Below, one piece after another: positions 36,769 through 45,713 of a stretch of DNA of 64,000 bases. Below the pieces are notes generated by a model. That model did not search any database, was not told the origin of the DNA, and saw only the letters and a list, made by a program, of their open reading frames with translations. Made by a program: the position numbers and the translations under genes. Where the stretch lies: contig CP001769.1 of the NCBI GenBank assembly GCA_000024525.1, positions 6,543,001 to 6,607,000 of the forward strand, written 5' to 3'. The stretch's first letter is position 1. Each line of letters begins with the position of its first letter. The DNA comes from Spirosoma linguale DSM 74. Its GTDB lineage: Bacteria > Bacteroidota > Bacteroidia > Cytophagales > Spirosomataceae.

Positions 36769-37440
36769 ATGCCGATACGAATTCTTATTGCCGATGACCA
36801 TTCTGTAGTGAGAAAAGGCATTCGGATGCTGCTGGAAGATGAAACCGATATTCAAATCGTAGGCGAAGCTTCCGACGGCGACGAAGCCATCGACCTGCTG
36901 GCCAGTATCGGCACTGATGTTTTACTGTTGGATATAACCATGCCCCGAATGTCAGGCATCGAAGCCCTGAAAGTTATTTCAAAGAAATACCCGGCAGTTA
37001 GAACGCTCATGTTCAGCATGCATAGCAACCCGGACTACATCGTAAAAGCGGTACAGCACGGGGCGGCTGGTTATCTGCTGAAAGATACGGGACTGGAAGA
37101 AATGCTACGAGCTGTACGTACGGTGGTTGACGGTGATTTATACTATCCGCCGAATGCGTCTTCGGTCATAATCCGGAGCCTTGTTCTGCCCAATGCCAAC
37201 CTGACGAAGGAACCCGCCAAGGCAGGGGGGAGCGTATCAAAATCCATCTGGAATCGAATCACATCCCGCGAAGGACAGGTGCTGACCTGCCTGATTGACG
37301 GCATGAGCAGTCCTGAGATCGCTGAAAAGTTTGGCATCAGCCCCAACACAGTAGCTAATCAACGAGCCAGCATCATCCGCAAAGCGGGCGTTAAAAACAC
37401 GGCTGATTTGATACGGCTGGCGCTGGAAGAGAAAAGATAG
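36769..37440 (+). CDS. NarL/LuxR-family response regulator
   Basis: 223 residues with a receiver domain (acidic D9-D10, phosphoacceptor D55 in LLLDITMPRMSG, Lys in GYLLKDTG) and a LuxR-type helix-turn-helix (VLTCLIDGMSSPEIAEKFG then TVANQRASIIRKAGV). It starts two bases after the stop codon of the NarX-like kinase, so the two are translated together. It is the expected phosphate acceptor and likely regulator of the nitrate/nitrite genes. Its binding site is unknown; the inverted repeat at 32133 is a candidate. Confidence 0.93.
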   Translation: MPIRILIADDHSVVRKGIRMLLEDETDIQIVGEASDGDEAIDLLASIGTDVLLLDITMPRMSGIEALKVISKKYPAVRTLMFSMHSNPDYIVKAVQHGAAGYLLKDTGLEEMLRAVRTVVDGDLYYPPNASSVIIRSLVLPNANLTKEPAKAGGSVSKSIWNRITSREGQVLTCLIDGMSSPEIAEKFGISPNTVANQRASIIRKAGVKNTADLIRLALEEKR

Positions 37441-37444
37441 GCCA

Positions 37445-38602
37445 CTATACCTTAATAATCACATTTTTCCGGTACATCCACCACAAAATCCCGAACCAGA
37501 TCAGCACAAACGTCAGGGCACCGGCCAGCGAAGCGTTTTTAGGATCGGCAAAGGGTGGTGCAATGAATGTTCGGTAGAGGTATTCCTTCGACCCGATTTC
37601 GGTACCATCGGGCTGGGTTACGTGAATCAGGTTCATGATTCGGGGAATCAGCCCCGAGAGGAAGAATACGGTAATGGCATTAACGCCGAACGCCACGAAT
37701 GGCAGCACACCCCGCCGATAATTCTGCACATCGATCAGCCAATAGCACAGCGCCAGACCCAGCATGGCCAGTCCACCGGCCAGCAGTACATACGAACTCG
37801 TCCAGAGAGCTTTGTTAATAGGGAAGAAACCATCCCACATCACCCCGCCCAGCGTAGCCAGGCAACCAGTGGCAAACAACCACGCTACTTTGTCGGCTAC
37901 GGGTCGACTACTGCGCAGCCACGTCCCCACCAGCATACCAATCAGACCCGTCCCTACAGCGGGTAAGGTGCTTAAAACGCCTTCCGGATCCCAGGTTTTA
38001 GCGGGTTTATAGACGTGCGCCGGTGTCAGGATGGTGTAGTCGAACCAGGCGGCCAGATTGGTGGCCGGTTCGAGGTTGGCATAGCCCACACCCGGCACCG
38101 GCACCACGGTCATGAGCAGCCAATACCCAATCAGTACGATAACGAGAATGTATAGTTGCTGCCGGGAGTTCGTTTTCAGAAAAATAAGCGAACAAACCAG
38201 GTAAACCACCGCAATACGCTGCAATACGCCCGGAATCCGGACTAGCGTAATGTCGAACTTCGGGAAAAAATTCAGGAACAGTCCCAGCAGAAACAGCGTT
38301 ACGCTCCGCTTCACGATCTTTCCGACAACACCCTTTTTAGATTTCCCCCCTTCCAGCGCAAACGTAATCGACACGCCGACGATGAACAGGAAGAACGGAA
38401 AGATCAGATCGGTGGGTGTCCAGCCGTGCCAGGGTGCGTGTTCGAGGGGTGCGTAGATATGCCCCCAGTCGCCGGGGTTGTTAACCAGGATCATAGCTGC
38501 TACGGTCAGCCCCCGAAAGAAGTCCAGCGAGAGCAGACGCGATGTACCTACGGGCTTCAGCCCGTAATCACTCGCCTTCTGTATAGGTTCGTTAACGTTC
38601 AT
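37445..38602 (-). CDS. Membrane acyltransferase of the DUF5009/HGSNAT type
   Basis: 385 residues with about ten transmembrane helices. The N-terminal RLLSLDFFRGLTVAAMILVN and WHGWTPTDLIFPFFLFIVG are hallmarks of the family that contains heparan-alpha-glucosaminide N-acetyltransferase. Bacterial members probably move acetyl groups across the membrane onto sugars; the substrate is unknown. The codons just before the family core (DYGLKPVG, near 38549-38566) are made of a REP hairpin, so the N-terminal tail seems repeat-derived. It is convergent with the response regulator, 4 bp apart, with no terminator visible between. Confidence 0.85.
   Translation of the reverse strand: MNVNEPIQKASDYGLKPVGTSRLLSLDFFRGLTVAAMILVNNPGDWGHIYAPLEHAPWHGWTPTDLIFPFFLFIVGVSITFALEGGKSKKGVVGKIVKRSVTLFLLGLFLNFFPKFDITLVRIPGVLQRIAVVYLVCSLIFLKTNSRQQLYILVIVLIGYWLLMTVVPVPGVGYANLEPATNLAAWFDYTILTPAHVYKPAKTWDPEGVLSTLPAVGTGLIGMLVGTWLRSSRPVADKVAWLFATGCLATLGGVMWDGFFPINKALWTSSYVLLAGGLAMLGLALCYWLIDVQNYRRGVLPFVAFGVNAITVFFLSGLIPRIMNLIHVTQPDGTEIGSKEYLYRTFIAPPFADPKNASLAGALTFVLIWFGILWWMYRKNVIIKV
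38544..38566 (+). repeat. REP element inside the acyltransferase gene
   Basis: GTACC followed by TACGGGCT-TC-AGCCCGTA (8-bp arms, 2-nt loop). Same plan as the copies at 39326 and 61805. Confidence 0.75.
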
Positions 38603-38611
38603 ACAAAATGA

Positions 38612-39268
38612 TCAAACACGTTCGCTAAGATACGTATAAGGCCAATCCTGCCAATCATTCACCAATCCAGCTTTAACAGGATTTTGTAAAGTGTAGTTGA
38701 TTATCCGTTTCAATTCATCGGGATCGCGTACATAATGATCGTAACTTTCTGGTTGCCAAAAAGGGCCCGTACGCCACAGCAGCTTATTTGCCTCAAACGC
38801 CGAACCTCCTTTAATTACCTTAAGGGTCTGGTATAGTTGCCGATAATTAGCGGATGAAACCTCCTCCTCGGGTTGCAACGTATCGAGTTGGATGGCGCTA
38901 TCCACCACCAAATGCACATGATTTGGCATAATGCAATAAGCGAGTAATTCATAACCCGTTCCGTCAGCATCCCGCAAGCGTTTAGATACTATTTCAGCAA
39001 CGGCCGGTTCCTTAAGCCAGTCATGGCCATACTGACCCGAATCCAGTGTACGTTCGATGCGGGCAAAGTACCGCTTTTGCTCCTTATAAACTTCCTCACT
39101 AAATCCCTCAGTATTTTTCTCCTTCAATACCTTAATAGCCCGGTCCCGTTCGGCAATTAATTGCTGTACGACAGCCGCAGGCAGCGAGCCTTTTAAGCAG
39201 AACGTCACAAAAAAAGTAGCCCCAACGTATTGCAGGTGAGGCAGGTTACGCGCATATTCTATCTTCAT
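38612..39268 (-). CDS. REP-associated tyrosine transposase (RAYT, Y1 HUH family)
   Basis: 218 residues of the IS200-like Y1 transposase superfamily. The HUH motif is in IMPNHVHLVV and the probable catalytic Tyr in ESYDHYVRDPDEL, followed by RIINYTLQNPVKAGLV, the usual RAYT C-terminal block. Such proteins nick and move single-stranded REP hairpins and are normally single-copy, stable genes. Here a pair of inverted REP hairpins lies just before the start codon (39325-39392), and one lies just beyond the stop inside the acyltransferase gene. Confidence 0.92.
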   Translation of the reverse strand: MKIEYARNLPHLQYVGATFFVTFCLKGSLPAAVVQQLIAERDRAIKVLKEKNTEGFSEEVYKEQKRYFARIERTLDSGQYGHDWLKEPAVAEIVSKRLRDADGTGYELLAYCIMPNHVHLVVDSAIQLDTLQPEEEVSSANYRQLYQTLKVIKGGSAFEANKLLWRTGPFWQPESYDHYVRDPDELKRIINYTLQNPVKAGLVNDWQDWPYTYLSERV

Positions 39269-39324
39269 CAGCCTACGGGTTTAATGCTGACTCTGACGGA
39301 ATAAGACAAATAGGTAACGCTTAT

Positions 39325-39392
39325 TGTACCCACGGGTTTCAACCCGTGATTATGGAAGTAGTAATTATCACGGGTTAAAACCCGTGGGTACA
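39325..39392. repeat. Inverted pair of REP elements upstream of RAYT
   Basis: Two copies of GTACC-CACGGGTT-NN-AACCCGTG face each other: hairpin 39331-39348 with GTACC at 39326, and hairpin 39369-39386 with GTACC read on the minus strand at 39387-39391. Together they form a BIME-like inverted repeat with one mismatch in the 24-bp arms. Confidence 0.85.
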
Positions 39393-39393
39393 G

Positions 39394-40167
39394 TTAACTA
39401 AACACTTTCGCCAGTTTTTTTTCAAGGTCGGTTTCCAGCTTTAGTAATCCTTCGGTGTTGGGCAGGTACGTGAGGGCACGGTGGTGGCGTAGATCGAAGG
39501 GAATATCACTGGTCGATTGCGTGATCGGAATAACCAGTTTACCCAGCGTGTGCGCCACACCCGTTTCGTAAAATACGTTTGGATTTCGGTCGGTGAAATC
39601 CGTAATAACGGCATGTGACGTAAAGATCAGGTCGAATACGTCCTGAATCAGAATGCTGTTATCCCAGATGTCGTCGGCCCGTTTGCACTCGATACTCAGC
39701 CGGTCGCATACATTTCGAATGGCGGTGTACGTGCTCGAAAACCGACTTTCAAAGGGCATCATCACCGATAGTATATTCGACTCGACGGGTTTATCCGGTA
39801 TCCGAAAAACATCTGGTGCAAACGTAATGACCCGCTCCGGCTGCCGGCTCTGAACGGTAGAAATAAAGTCGGGAACGTCACGCACGGGCCGGTGCATGGT
39901 GGCTTTTTTAGCTTCTATAAAGTGCTCTATCTCGTATAGATTACTGCTGCTTTCGCTAATCAACTTCGACAGAACCTGCAAGCTATTTCCCTCATAATCA
40001 TCGTCTTTAAAGTCAAGGCTCCGCAACAATCGCGGGTGATCTTCAATTAAGTCAAGGCTGTCGGTCAAGTACGCTACTTTGATCCAGTCAGACTTGGTAA
40101 AGTGGTCCTGAATGAATTCATGTAGCGCAAACAACCGAAGCGTTCGCTGCTTGTTCTGTCTGGTCAT
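39394..40167 (-). CDS. Nucleoside deoxyribosyltransferase-like/TIR-like domain protein
   Basis: About 257 residues from ATG 40167 (the frame also has a TTG at 40185). The first 120 residues are helical and unassigned. The C-terminal half has the Rossmann-like pattern of nucleoside 2-deoxyribosyltransferase and TIR-like nucleotide-sensing domains: LSVMMPFE, ADDIWDNSILIQDV, HAVITDFTDRNPNVFYETG and LGKLVIPITQ. The Asp and Glu of DRNPNVFYETGVAH are the likely catalytic or ligand residues. Proteins of this type occur both as salvage enzymes and as defence effectors. It has no operon partner; the RAYT gene lies downstream. Confidence 0.65.
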   Translation of the reverse strand: MTRQNKQRTLRLFALHEFIQDHFTKSDWIKVAYLTDSLDLIEDHPRLLRSLDFKDDDYEGNSLQVLSKLISESSSNLYEIEHFIEAKKATMHRPVRDVPDFISTVQSRQPERVITFAPDVFRIPDKPVESNILSVMMPFESRFSSTYTAIRNVCDRLSIECKRADDIWDNSILIQDVFDLIFTSHAVITDFTDRNPNVFYETGVAHTLGKLVIPITQSTSDIPFDLRHHRALTYLPNTEGLLKLETDLEKKLAKVFS

Positions 40168-40337
40168 AAAGTTGGAAAACGTCAAGCTATAATATAACTA
40201 TTATATATACCTGCAATTATATCCAAATTCTATATCATAACAAACAAATAATTAACGCAAACAGGGTACCAATGCCCATGCTGGTTAATTCATGGACACT
40301 GTTACCCTGTGGCTACAAAAGGAGCATTTCTGATGGC

Positions 40338-41075
40338 TTACCAGGGACTCACCCCTGTTTCGGGCGCATTATCGTCGCTGAAGAATTGACCCGTTGGCCC
40401 ATCTGGCCCAAAGGTTGCGGCTTTTACTACTCTGGCAGCGGCATCGGGCACAGTTCCCGGACCAGAGTGGTTGTTGAAATCGGTGGCAGTATAGCCAGGG
40501 TCAACGGCATTTACCTTAAAGGTGGTGTCGCGCAGTTCATGAGCCAACACGATGGTATAGGCATTTAGAGCGGCTTTAGACATAACATACGCCGTTGGCT
40601 TAATCGCATAATATTTCCAGGCAGGATCGCTATGCAGCGTGAGCGAACCTAAACCAGAGGTCAAGTTAACGATGCGTGGTTCGGGCGACTGCCTCAGCAG
40701 GTCTACAAAGGCCTGCGTTACGCTGATCACGCCAAAAACGTTGGTGTCAAATACCTGTTTGAATACATCAATATCCGTCTCCAGTGCGGTATTCGGCATC
40801 GCGCCGTGGATACCTGCATTGTTAATCAGTACATCCAGCACGTTCGTTTTCTGACCAAGCACTTCGCGGGCAGCCTTTATCGAGTCAGCGTTATCTACGT
40901 CAATCTCGATGGGCTCTACCTGGGTTAAGCCCTCTGCCTGTAGCTGGCTAACTGCCTCCTGCCCTTTCTGTATGTCGCGGCAACCCAGATACACATAGTA
41001 GCCTTGCTGTAGTAATTGTCTGGCTGTTTCGAAGCCAATGCTTTTGTTTGCGCCTGTTATCAGTGCTGTTTTCAT
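40338..41075 (-). CDS. Short-chain dehydrogenase/reductase
   Basis: 245 residues with the classical SDR layout: NAD(P)-binding TGANKSIGFETARQLL at the N-terminus, LINNAGIHG, a Ser in NLTSGLGSL and the catalytic YVMSK tetrad segment (Tyr and Lys four apart). Substrate unknown. An AraC-type regulator lies directly upstream on the same strand (67 bp gap), a common pairing. A -7 box TAGCTTTG at 41095-41102 gives it a possible promoter of its own. Confidence 0.92.
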   Translation of the reverse strand: MKTALITGANKSIGFETARQLLQQGYYVYLGCRDIQKGQEAVSQLQAEGLTQVEPIEIDVDNADSIKAAREVLGQKTNVLDVLINNAGIHGAMPNTALETDIDVFKQVFDTNVFGVISVTQAFVDLLRQSPEPRIVNLTSGLGSLTLHSDPAWKYYAIKPTAYVMSKAALNAYTIVLAHELRDTTFKVNAVDPGYTATDFNNHSGPGTVPDAAARVVKAATFGPDGPTGQFFSDDNAPETGVSPW

Positions 41076-41094
41076 GTTTCAGTTGTTTATGGCA

Positions 41095-41102
41095 CAAAGC
41101 TA
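41095..41102 (-). promoter_or_regulatory. -7 promoter element of the SDR gene
   Basis: On the minus strand TAGCTTTG fits TAnnTTTG, 19 nt before the ATG at 41075. The nearest TTG is only 16 nt upstream. Confidence 0.4.
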
Positions 41103-41141
41103 CCGCGCTCCCTATTGCCAACTGAAACACATCTTTCGGTA

Positions 41142-42032
41142 TTACTGGTACATTTCACGGATACTGGCCCGGTACTCGGCGGGGGTAAGTTCCGTTTCTC
41201 GTTTGAAAAAGCGATTGAAGTAGGAAGCATCCGAAAAACCGAGATCAAAGGCGATCTCCTTCAGTGACTGTGGCGTGTGAAATAGCAGTCGCCGGGCTTC
41301 GAGTACCAACCGTTCATGGATGTGCGTAATGGCCGGTTTGCCGCTTTGGGCTTTTACTACCTCACTGAGATACCCGGCCGATACATTCAATAAAGACGCA
41401 TAGTCACTTACCTGATGTCGTTCGCGAAAGTGTTCATTGATTTTTGCCTGATATTTCTTCAACAACAGGTTGTCTGTCGAAGCTGGTTTGCTTTCGAACT
41501 GCTCGGTATACAGTCGGCTCAGATACGTAAGCAATACCGTCAGGTAGGCGGTCAGCATGCGTTGCTGCCATTCGTTAGGCTGTTGATACTCCGCATTGAT
41601 CTTTGCCAGCATATCCTCAACAAACATCACATCAGCCTCCGTCAACAGCAACTCATGACCGTTATGAGGATTCTGAATGAGTGGCAGTTTGCTTAAAGCC
41701 GCGTTTTCCTGAAAGGACAGGAACTCCTTCGTAAAGGCAATACCCGTACTCCACAACTGGTTGAACCCTTCCTTTACGATGATCTGATCGGGTCCGGTAA
41801 AGTAGAACGTATTGTCTTTAAGCACGTAGGGCGTCATGTCGATCCACTGACGGCTGCCCGCCTGCCTTATAAAAACCAGCAGATAATGGTCCTTTCGGTG
41901 CGGCACAAGCAGATCGGCCTGATTGGGTAGCGTGCCTTCGAAATTATACACCCTGAACTGTTTGTTGCCGGTAAGCTCGTCTGGCTCCAACCTGTAAACC
42001 GGTACCTGCTGATGGTCGTTGAGTAGCTGCAT
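41142..42032 (-). CDS. AraC-family transcriptional regulator
   Basis: 296 residues. The N-terminal 180 residues form a cupin-like ligand or dimer domain (FEGTLPNQADLLVPHRKDHY). The C-terminal 100 residues carry the two helix-turn-helix motifs of AraC proteins: KINEHFRERHQVSDYASLL then SLKEIAFDLGFSDASYFNRF and the closing LTPAEYR. It probably controls the adjacent SDR gene. Inducer unknown. Confidence 0.92.
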   Translation of the reverse strand: MQLLNDHQQVPVYRLEPDELTGNKQFRVYNFEGTLPNQADLLVPHRKDHYLLVFIRQAGSRQWIDMTPYVLKDNTFYFTGPDQIIVKEGFNQLWSTGIAFTKEFLSFQENAALSKLPLIQNPHNGHELLLTEADVMFVEDMLAKINAEYQQPNEWQQRMLTAYLTVLLTYLSRLYTEQFESKPASTDNLLLKKYQAKINEHFRERHQVSDYASLLNVSAGYLSEVVKAQSGKPAITHIHERLVLEARRLLFHTPQSLKEIAFDLGFSDASYFNRFFKRETELTPAEYRASIREMYQ

Positions 42033-42070
42033 TGCTTAAAATTACAAATTTTTCAAATGGTAAAGCCACA

Positions 42071-42103
42071 AAAAAGCCCTGTATGCTGTATACAGGGCTT
42101 TTT
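42071..42103 (-). terminator. Rho-independent terminator of the NagB/PIG-L gene
   Basis: AAAAAGCCCTGTA (42071-42083) pairs with TACAGGGCTTTTT (42091-42103). On the minus strand a T-run follows the stem, 22 nt past the stop of the gene at 42125. Confidence 0.8.
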
Positions 42104-42124
42104 GTACAAGACCGGCCATTACTA

Positions 42125-44098
42125 CTAGAAGCGCCAGCGAACAAAGGCTTCCATAGCTTCGTATTCGGCCAGGCCGAGCTTGTTGTACAAGCCCGCTGTA
42201 GCTCCGTTACGCTCTTCGGCCCGTTGCCAGAACTCGCGGGAGTCGGTACCCTGGTACACGACACCGTCTTTCTGCGACTGGTGTTTGAAAATACCCAACC
42301 GTTTTTTCATCACCTGATCGGGCGACATCGGAACGGCCATTTCAATTTCGTGAATATCCCACTCGGCCCAGGCACCGCGGTATAACCATACCCAGCAGTC
42401 CTTCATAAAGTTCTTATGCTTCAAGCGACGCACTGATTCCAGAATGGCATCCAGACAAACCTTGTGCGTACCGTGCGGATCGGCGAGGTCACCGGCAGCG
42501 TAGATTTGGTGAGGCTTGATCTCTTCGATCAGGGCCATCGTGATTTTGATATCTTCTTCACTCAGGGGCTTTTTCGCCACGGTGCCGGTTTCGTAGAACG
42601 GCATGTTCATGAAGTGTGCATTCTCAACCGGAATTCCGACGAAGCGGCAGGTCGATTTAGCTTCGCCCATCCGAATCAGGCCCTTCACATAACGCACTTC
42701 GGCGGTATCCATTTCGGAATCTTTTTTCTCCCGCAGGGATTGAGCCGCATCCTGGAAAATCCGGGTAGCTACGGGGCTGTCGATGCCAAATTTCGAGTTG
42801 AAATCAACCACGTAATCGGCAAAGCGTAGGGCTTCATCATCGGCCACGGCAATGTTGCCCGACGTTTGGTACCCTACGTGTACTTCATGCCCCTGATCGC
42901 GCAGGCGCTGGAACGTACCACCCATTGAGATAATATCGTCGTCGGGGTGCGGACTGAAAATCAGGCAGCGTTTTTTAGCAGGCAGCGCCCGTTCGGGCCG
43001 ATTGGTATCGTCGGCATTTGGTTTTCCGCCCGGCCAGCCCGTAATGGTATGCTGAAGCTGGTTGAAAACGTCGATATTAATGTCGTATGACTGGCCATAT
43101 TGAGCCAGCAGATCGCTCATCCCGTTATCGTTGTAGTCGCGGTCGGTTAGTTTAAGAATAGGCTTCCCGAGCGTCAGCGACAGATACGTGACGGCTTTCT
43201 TCTTCATCTTGTTGTCCCACTCAACCGAATCCACCAGCCAGGGTGTTTTCATGCGGGTCAACTCAGAGGCTGCGGCTGTGTCGATAACGAAGAGTGCGTT
43301 CGGATGCGTTTGCAGGTACGATGCCGGATTCAGTTCCGTTACCAGTCCTTCAACGGCCCCCCGGATAACGGGTGCTTTACGTTCACCCCAGGCAAGCAAC
43401 ACCACCCGGCGGGCACTCAAAATACTCGCAACCCCCATTGTGATCGCCTTGCGGGGCGTCTTGGGGAGTCCACCGAAATCGACCGATGCGGCTGCCCTTG
43501 TCGAGTTGTCGAGCATCATCAGGCGGGTATGCGAGTTAATGAGCGAACCCGGTTCGTTGAACCCAATGTGCCCGTTACCGCCAATACCCAGCAGCTGAAA
43601 ATCCAGCCCGCCAGCAGCCTCGATAGCCGCTTCGTATTGCTTCGAAAACTCACCTACTTTATCGGTCTGAAGCGTACCGTCGGGAACGTGATAATTTCCC
43701 TGCTCAATATCCACATGGTCGAACAGTTGCTCCCGCATGAATCGCCAGTAACTCTGTAATGAGTCAGGCTCCATGGGGTAATATTCATCCAGGTTGAAGG
43801 AAACGACGTTTTTGAAGCTCAACCCCTCTTCGCGGTGCATCCGAATAAGTTCAGCATAAACCGTTTTGGGCGAAGAGCCGGTTGCCAGTCCCAACACGCA
43901 GGGTTTTCCTTCACGTTGTTTTTGACGGACCAACTCCGCAATTTCCTGAGCCACCGCCCGCGATGCATCTTTGGCATCGGCATAAATGTGGGTTGGAATT
44001 TTCTCGTAAGTAATGGCCGACTGAATTGGTCCACCGTTGGCTGCTGCACCCGGAATTTGCCCGTCTGGGTTGTCGAGTAGTATAGACTCCGTAATCAT
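42125..44098 (-). CDS. Glucosamine-6-phosphate deaminase fused to a PIG-L deacetylase-like domain
   Basis: 657 residues from ATG 44098 (an upstream TTG at 44134 is less likely). The first 280 residues are NagB: LGLATGSSPKTVYAELIRMH, VVSFNLDEYYPM and LLGIGGNGHIGFNEPGS. From about 385, LIFSPHPDDDIISMGG starts a PIG-L/LmbE zinc deacetylase domain, closed by AAGDLADPHGTHKV. NagB turns glucosamine-6-phosphate into fructose-6-phosphate and ammonia; the second domain could first remove the N-acetyl group, so the fusion may take GlcNAc-type sugars in two steps. This architecture is known in Bacteroidota. The next gene upstream encodes a Gfo/Idh/MocA oxidoreductase. Confidence 0.92.
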   Translation of the reverse strand: MITESILLDNPDGQIPGAAANGGPIQSAITYEKIPTHIYADAKDASRAVAQEIAELVRQKQREGKPCVLGLATGSSPKTVYAELIRMHREEGLSFKNVVSFNLDEYYPMEPDSLQSYWRFMREQLFDHVDIEQGNYHVPDGTLQTDKVGEFSKQYEAAIEAAGGLDFQLLGIGGNGHIGFNEPGSLINSHTRLMMLDNSTRAAASVDFGGLPKTPRKAITMGVASILSARRVVLLAWGERKAPVIRGAVEGLVTELNPASYLQTHPNALFVIDTAAASELTRMKTPWLVDSVEWDNKMKKKAVTYLSLTLGKPILKLTDRDYNDNGMSDLLAQYGQSYDINIDVFNQLQHTITGWPGGKPNADDTNRPERALPAKKRCLIFSPHPDDDIISMGGTFQRLRDQGHEVHVGYQTSGNIAVADDEALRFADYVVDFNSKFGIDSPVATRIFQDAAQSLREKKDSEMDTAEVRYVKGLIRMGEAKSTCRFVGIPVENAHFMNMPFYETGTVAKKPLSEEDIKITMALIEEIKPHQIYAAGDLADPHGTHKVCLDAILESVRRLKHKNFMKDCWVWLYRGAWAEWDIHEIEMAVPMSPDQVMKKRLGIFKHQSQKDGVVYQGTDSREFWQRAEERNGATAGLYNKLGLAEYEAMEAFVRWRF

Positions 44099-44140
44099 GT
44101 TGCGCTCTGCGGAGAAAAAGATGAGATGCCACAAAGGTCG

Positions 44141-44169
44141 AAAAAAATCAGGTAGTTTTTACCTGATTT
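44141..44169 (-). terminator. Rho-independent terminator of the Gfo/Idh/MocA gene
   Basis: AAATCAGGTA (44145-44154) pairs with TACCTGATTT (44160-44169), with a run of T on the minus strand. Confidence 0.75.
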
Positions 44170-44232
44170 CCTACCGCAAAGTAATATTTTTAAAATTTTT
44201 TATTAATTCACCCCTCTCTTTTTCAGCTTCTT

Positions 44233-45390
44233 CTACCGGCGGGCCAGCCGATCGGCCACGGTTGCGGTCTGTAACGAGTGCAGTCCGTTATCTTCTGTAA
44301 TAAGCCGGTGCGTACCCGGATAATGAATGGCGCTGACCTGATCCCGGAACATCAATCGCAGCAGTTCACTATAGAGATGCTGTTTTTCCTGACCAAAACC
44401 AAAGCGTAGTTCAAGCTGCTGATAGGCATTAAACTCTTTATGCCGACCGCGCAGGGGTAGATCTTTCCCGCCGATATTAGCCGTCACATCAAGCTGAGCG
44501 CCCGGAAAGAGATCCATCAGCGAACGGGTTGTTTCTTCATCGGCCACGCAGCGCAGAACCATCCGGGTTGGCACCCACTCGAACAGCGTGATGTCGCCCC
44601 GTTCGAATACAAGCCGCATTTCCTGACGGTCCATGCGCCCCGTTTGTGTGAAGCCGTGGTAAAAATTCACCAGTTTCCGGCCGGTTTCGTCGTCGCCATA
44701 TTCAACGACGGCCTGTACCTGGTCTTCTATACGGTCCGACGCTCGGGCGTTACTAGTTGGCCGTTTGATTACCTGAGCTGCCTTCACCGTCCCGTTGCCA
44801 AACCAGCCGTCAAACATATCGAAGAAGTGAACGCCGTGCTCGATAAAAATACCACCGCTCTTGCTCCGGTCCCAGAACCAGTGCTCGGGCGACAGGCCTT
44901 CATCACCGGCGTAGTTCTCGAAATAACCGTGCAGGAAATCGCCCAACAGGTTTTTATCGATCAGGTGTTTAATTCGGGCAAACATGGGGTTGTAGCGCTG
45001 CATCAGGTTCGTCACCATCAGCAGCCCTTTTTCTTTGGCCAGCGCCAGCATTTCGGCTCCCTCTTCGGGATTCATGGCCAATGGTTTCTCGCAGATAACG
45101 TGCTTACCAGCGTTGAGGGCCAGCATGGCCTGCTCGTAGTGAAGAAACGGGGGAGTCGCAATGTACACAAGATCGACATCGGGATGATTGACCAGCTCCT
45201 CCAGGCTCCCGAGCTGATCGGCTCCGAACCGTTTGGCTGTTCGGATGGCTTCTTCACGCTTCGAACCGGCAATAGCGACCAGTTTGGTGTGCGGTGTCTG
45301 TAGAAATTGCTGAACGGCAAACAGCCCGAAGCCGCCCATGCCAATTACTCCAATTCCAATTTCGCGTTCGTTTGGCGCGTTTGCTTCCAT
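44233..45390 (-). CDS. Gfo/Idh/MocA family oxidoreductase
   Basis: 385 residues. The N-terminal Rossmann domain shows GVIGMGGFGLFAVQQF, and CEKPLAMN is the family EKP motif with its catalytic Lys. The C-terminal domain contains GIFIEHGVHFFDMFDGWFG with the conserved His residues. It oxidises or reduces a sugar or polyol with NAD(P); the substrate is unknown. It lies upstream of the NagB/PIG-L gene on the same strand but a terminator separates them, so joint function in amino-sugar metabolism is only suggested. Confidence 0.92.
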   Translation of the reverse strand: MEANAPNEREIGIGVIGMGGFGLFAVQQFLQTPHTKLVAIAGSKREEAIRTAKRFGADQLGSLEELVNHPDVDLVYIATPPFLHYEQAMLALNAGKHVICEKPLAMNPEEGAEMLALAKEKGLLMVTNLMQRYNPMFARIKHLIDKNLLGDFLHGYFENYAGDEGLSPEHWFWDRSKSGGIFIEHGVHFFDMFDGWFGNGTVKAAQVIKRPTSNARASDRIEDQVQAVVEYGDDETGRKLVNFYHGFTQTGRMDRQEMRLVFERGDITLFEWVPTRMVLRCVADEETTRSLMDLFPGAQLDVTANIGGKDLPLRGRHKEFNAYQQLELRFGFGQEKQHLYSELLRLMFRDQVSAIHYPGTHRLITEDNGLHSLQTATVADRLARR

Positions 45391-45713
45391 ACGTTTTTAG
45401 GTTGAGTTCAGGAGAAACAACAGCCTGTACACTACTTATGTTGGAAGAATCCTTCGCTTCGGATACGTGATGACTCAATCAGGGATGGCAATTAGTCTAC
45501 GAAGCACCTGGTAAAGACAAAGCCGTTCTCACTTAGTACACGGAACAAGTAGTAACATTTTATCATTATCACCTTTAATCATATATTTTGTCTGACTCTT
45601 ATGTCCGGTAGGCACTTTTACTGATTCAGTGAGCCTTACCAAGCCATCGTTAGTCTGCATCGCCAGAGCCAACGATGCAACAGCGAGTAGACTTTATTGC
45701 TTAGAAACGCCAG
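45391..45713. other. Divergent intergenic region before the sigma factor gene
   Basis: About 320 bp with no gene. A TATATTTTG stretch near 45587 resembles a -7 box with one extra base, and CATCGTT/AACGATG arms near 45645-45677 can form a hairpin. Promoters for both divergent genes should lie here. Confidence 0.4.
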
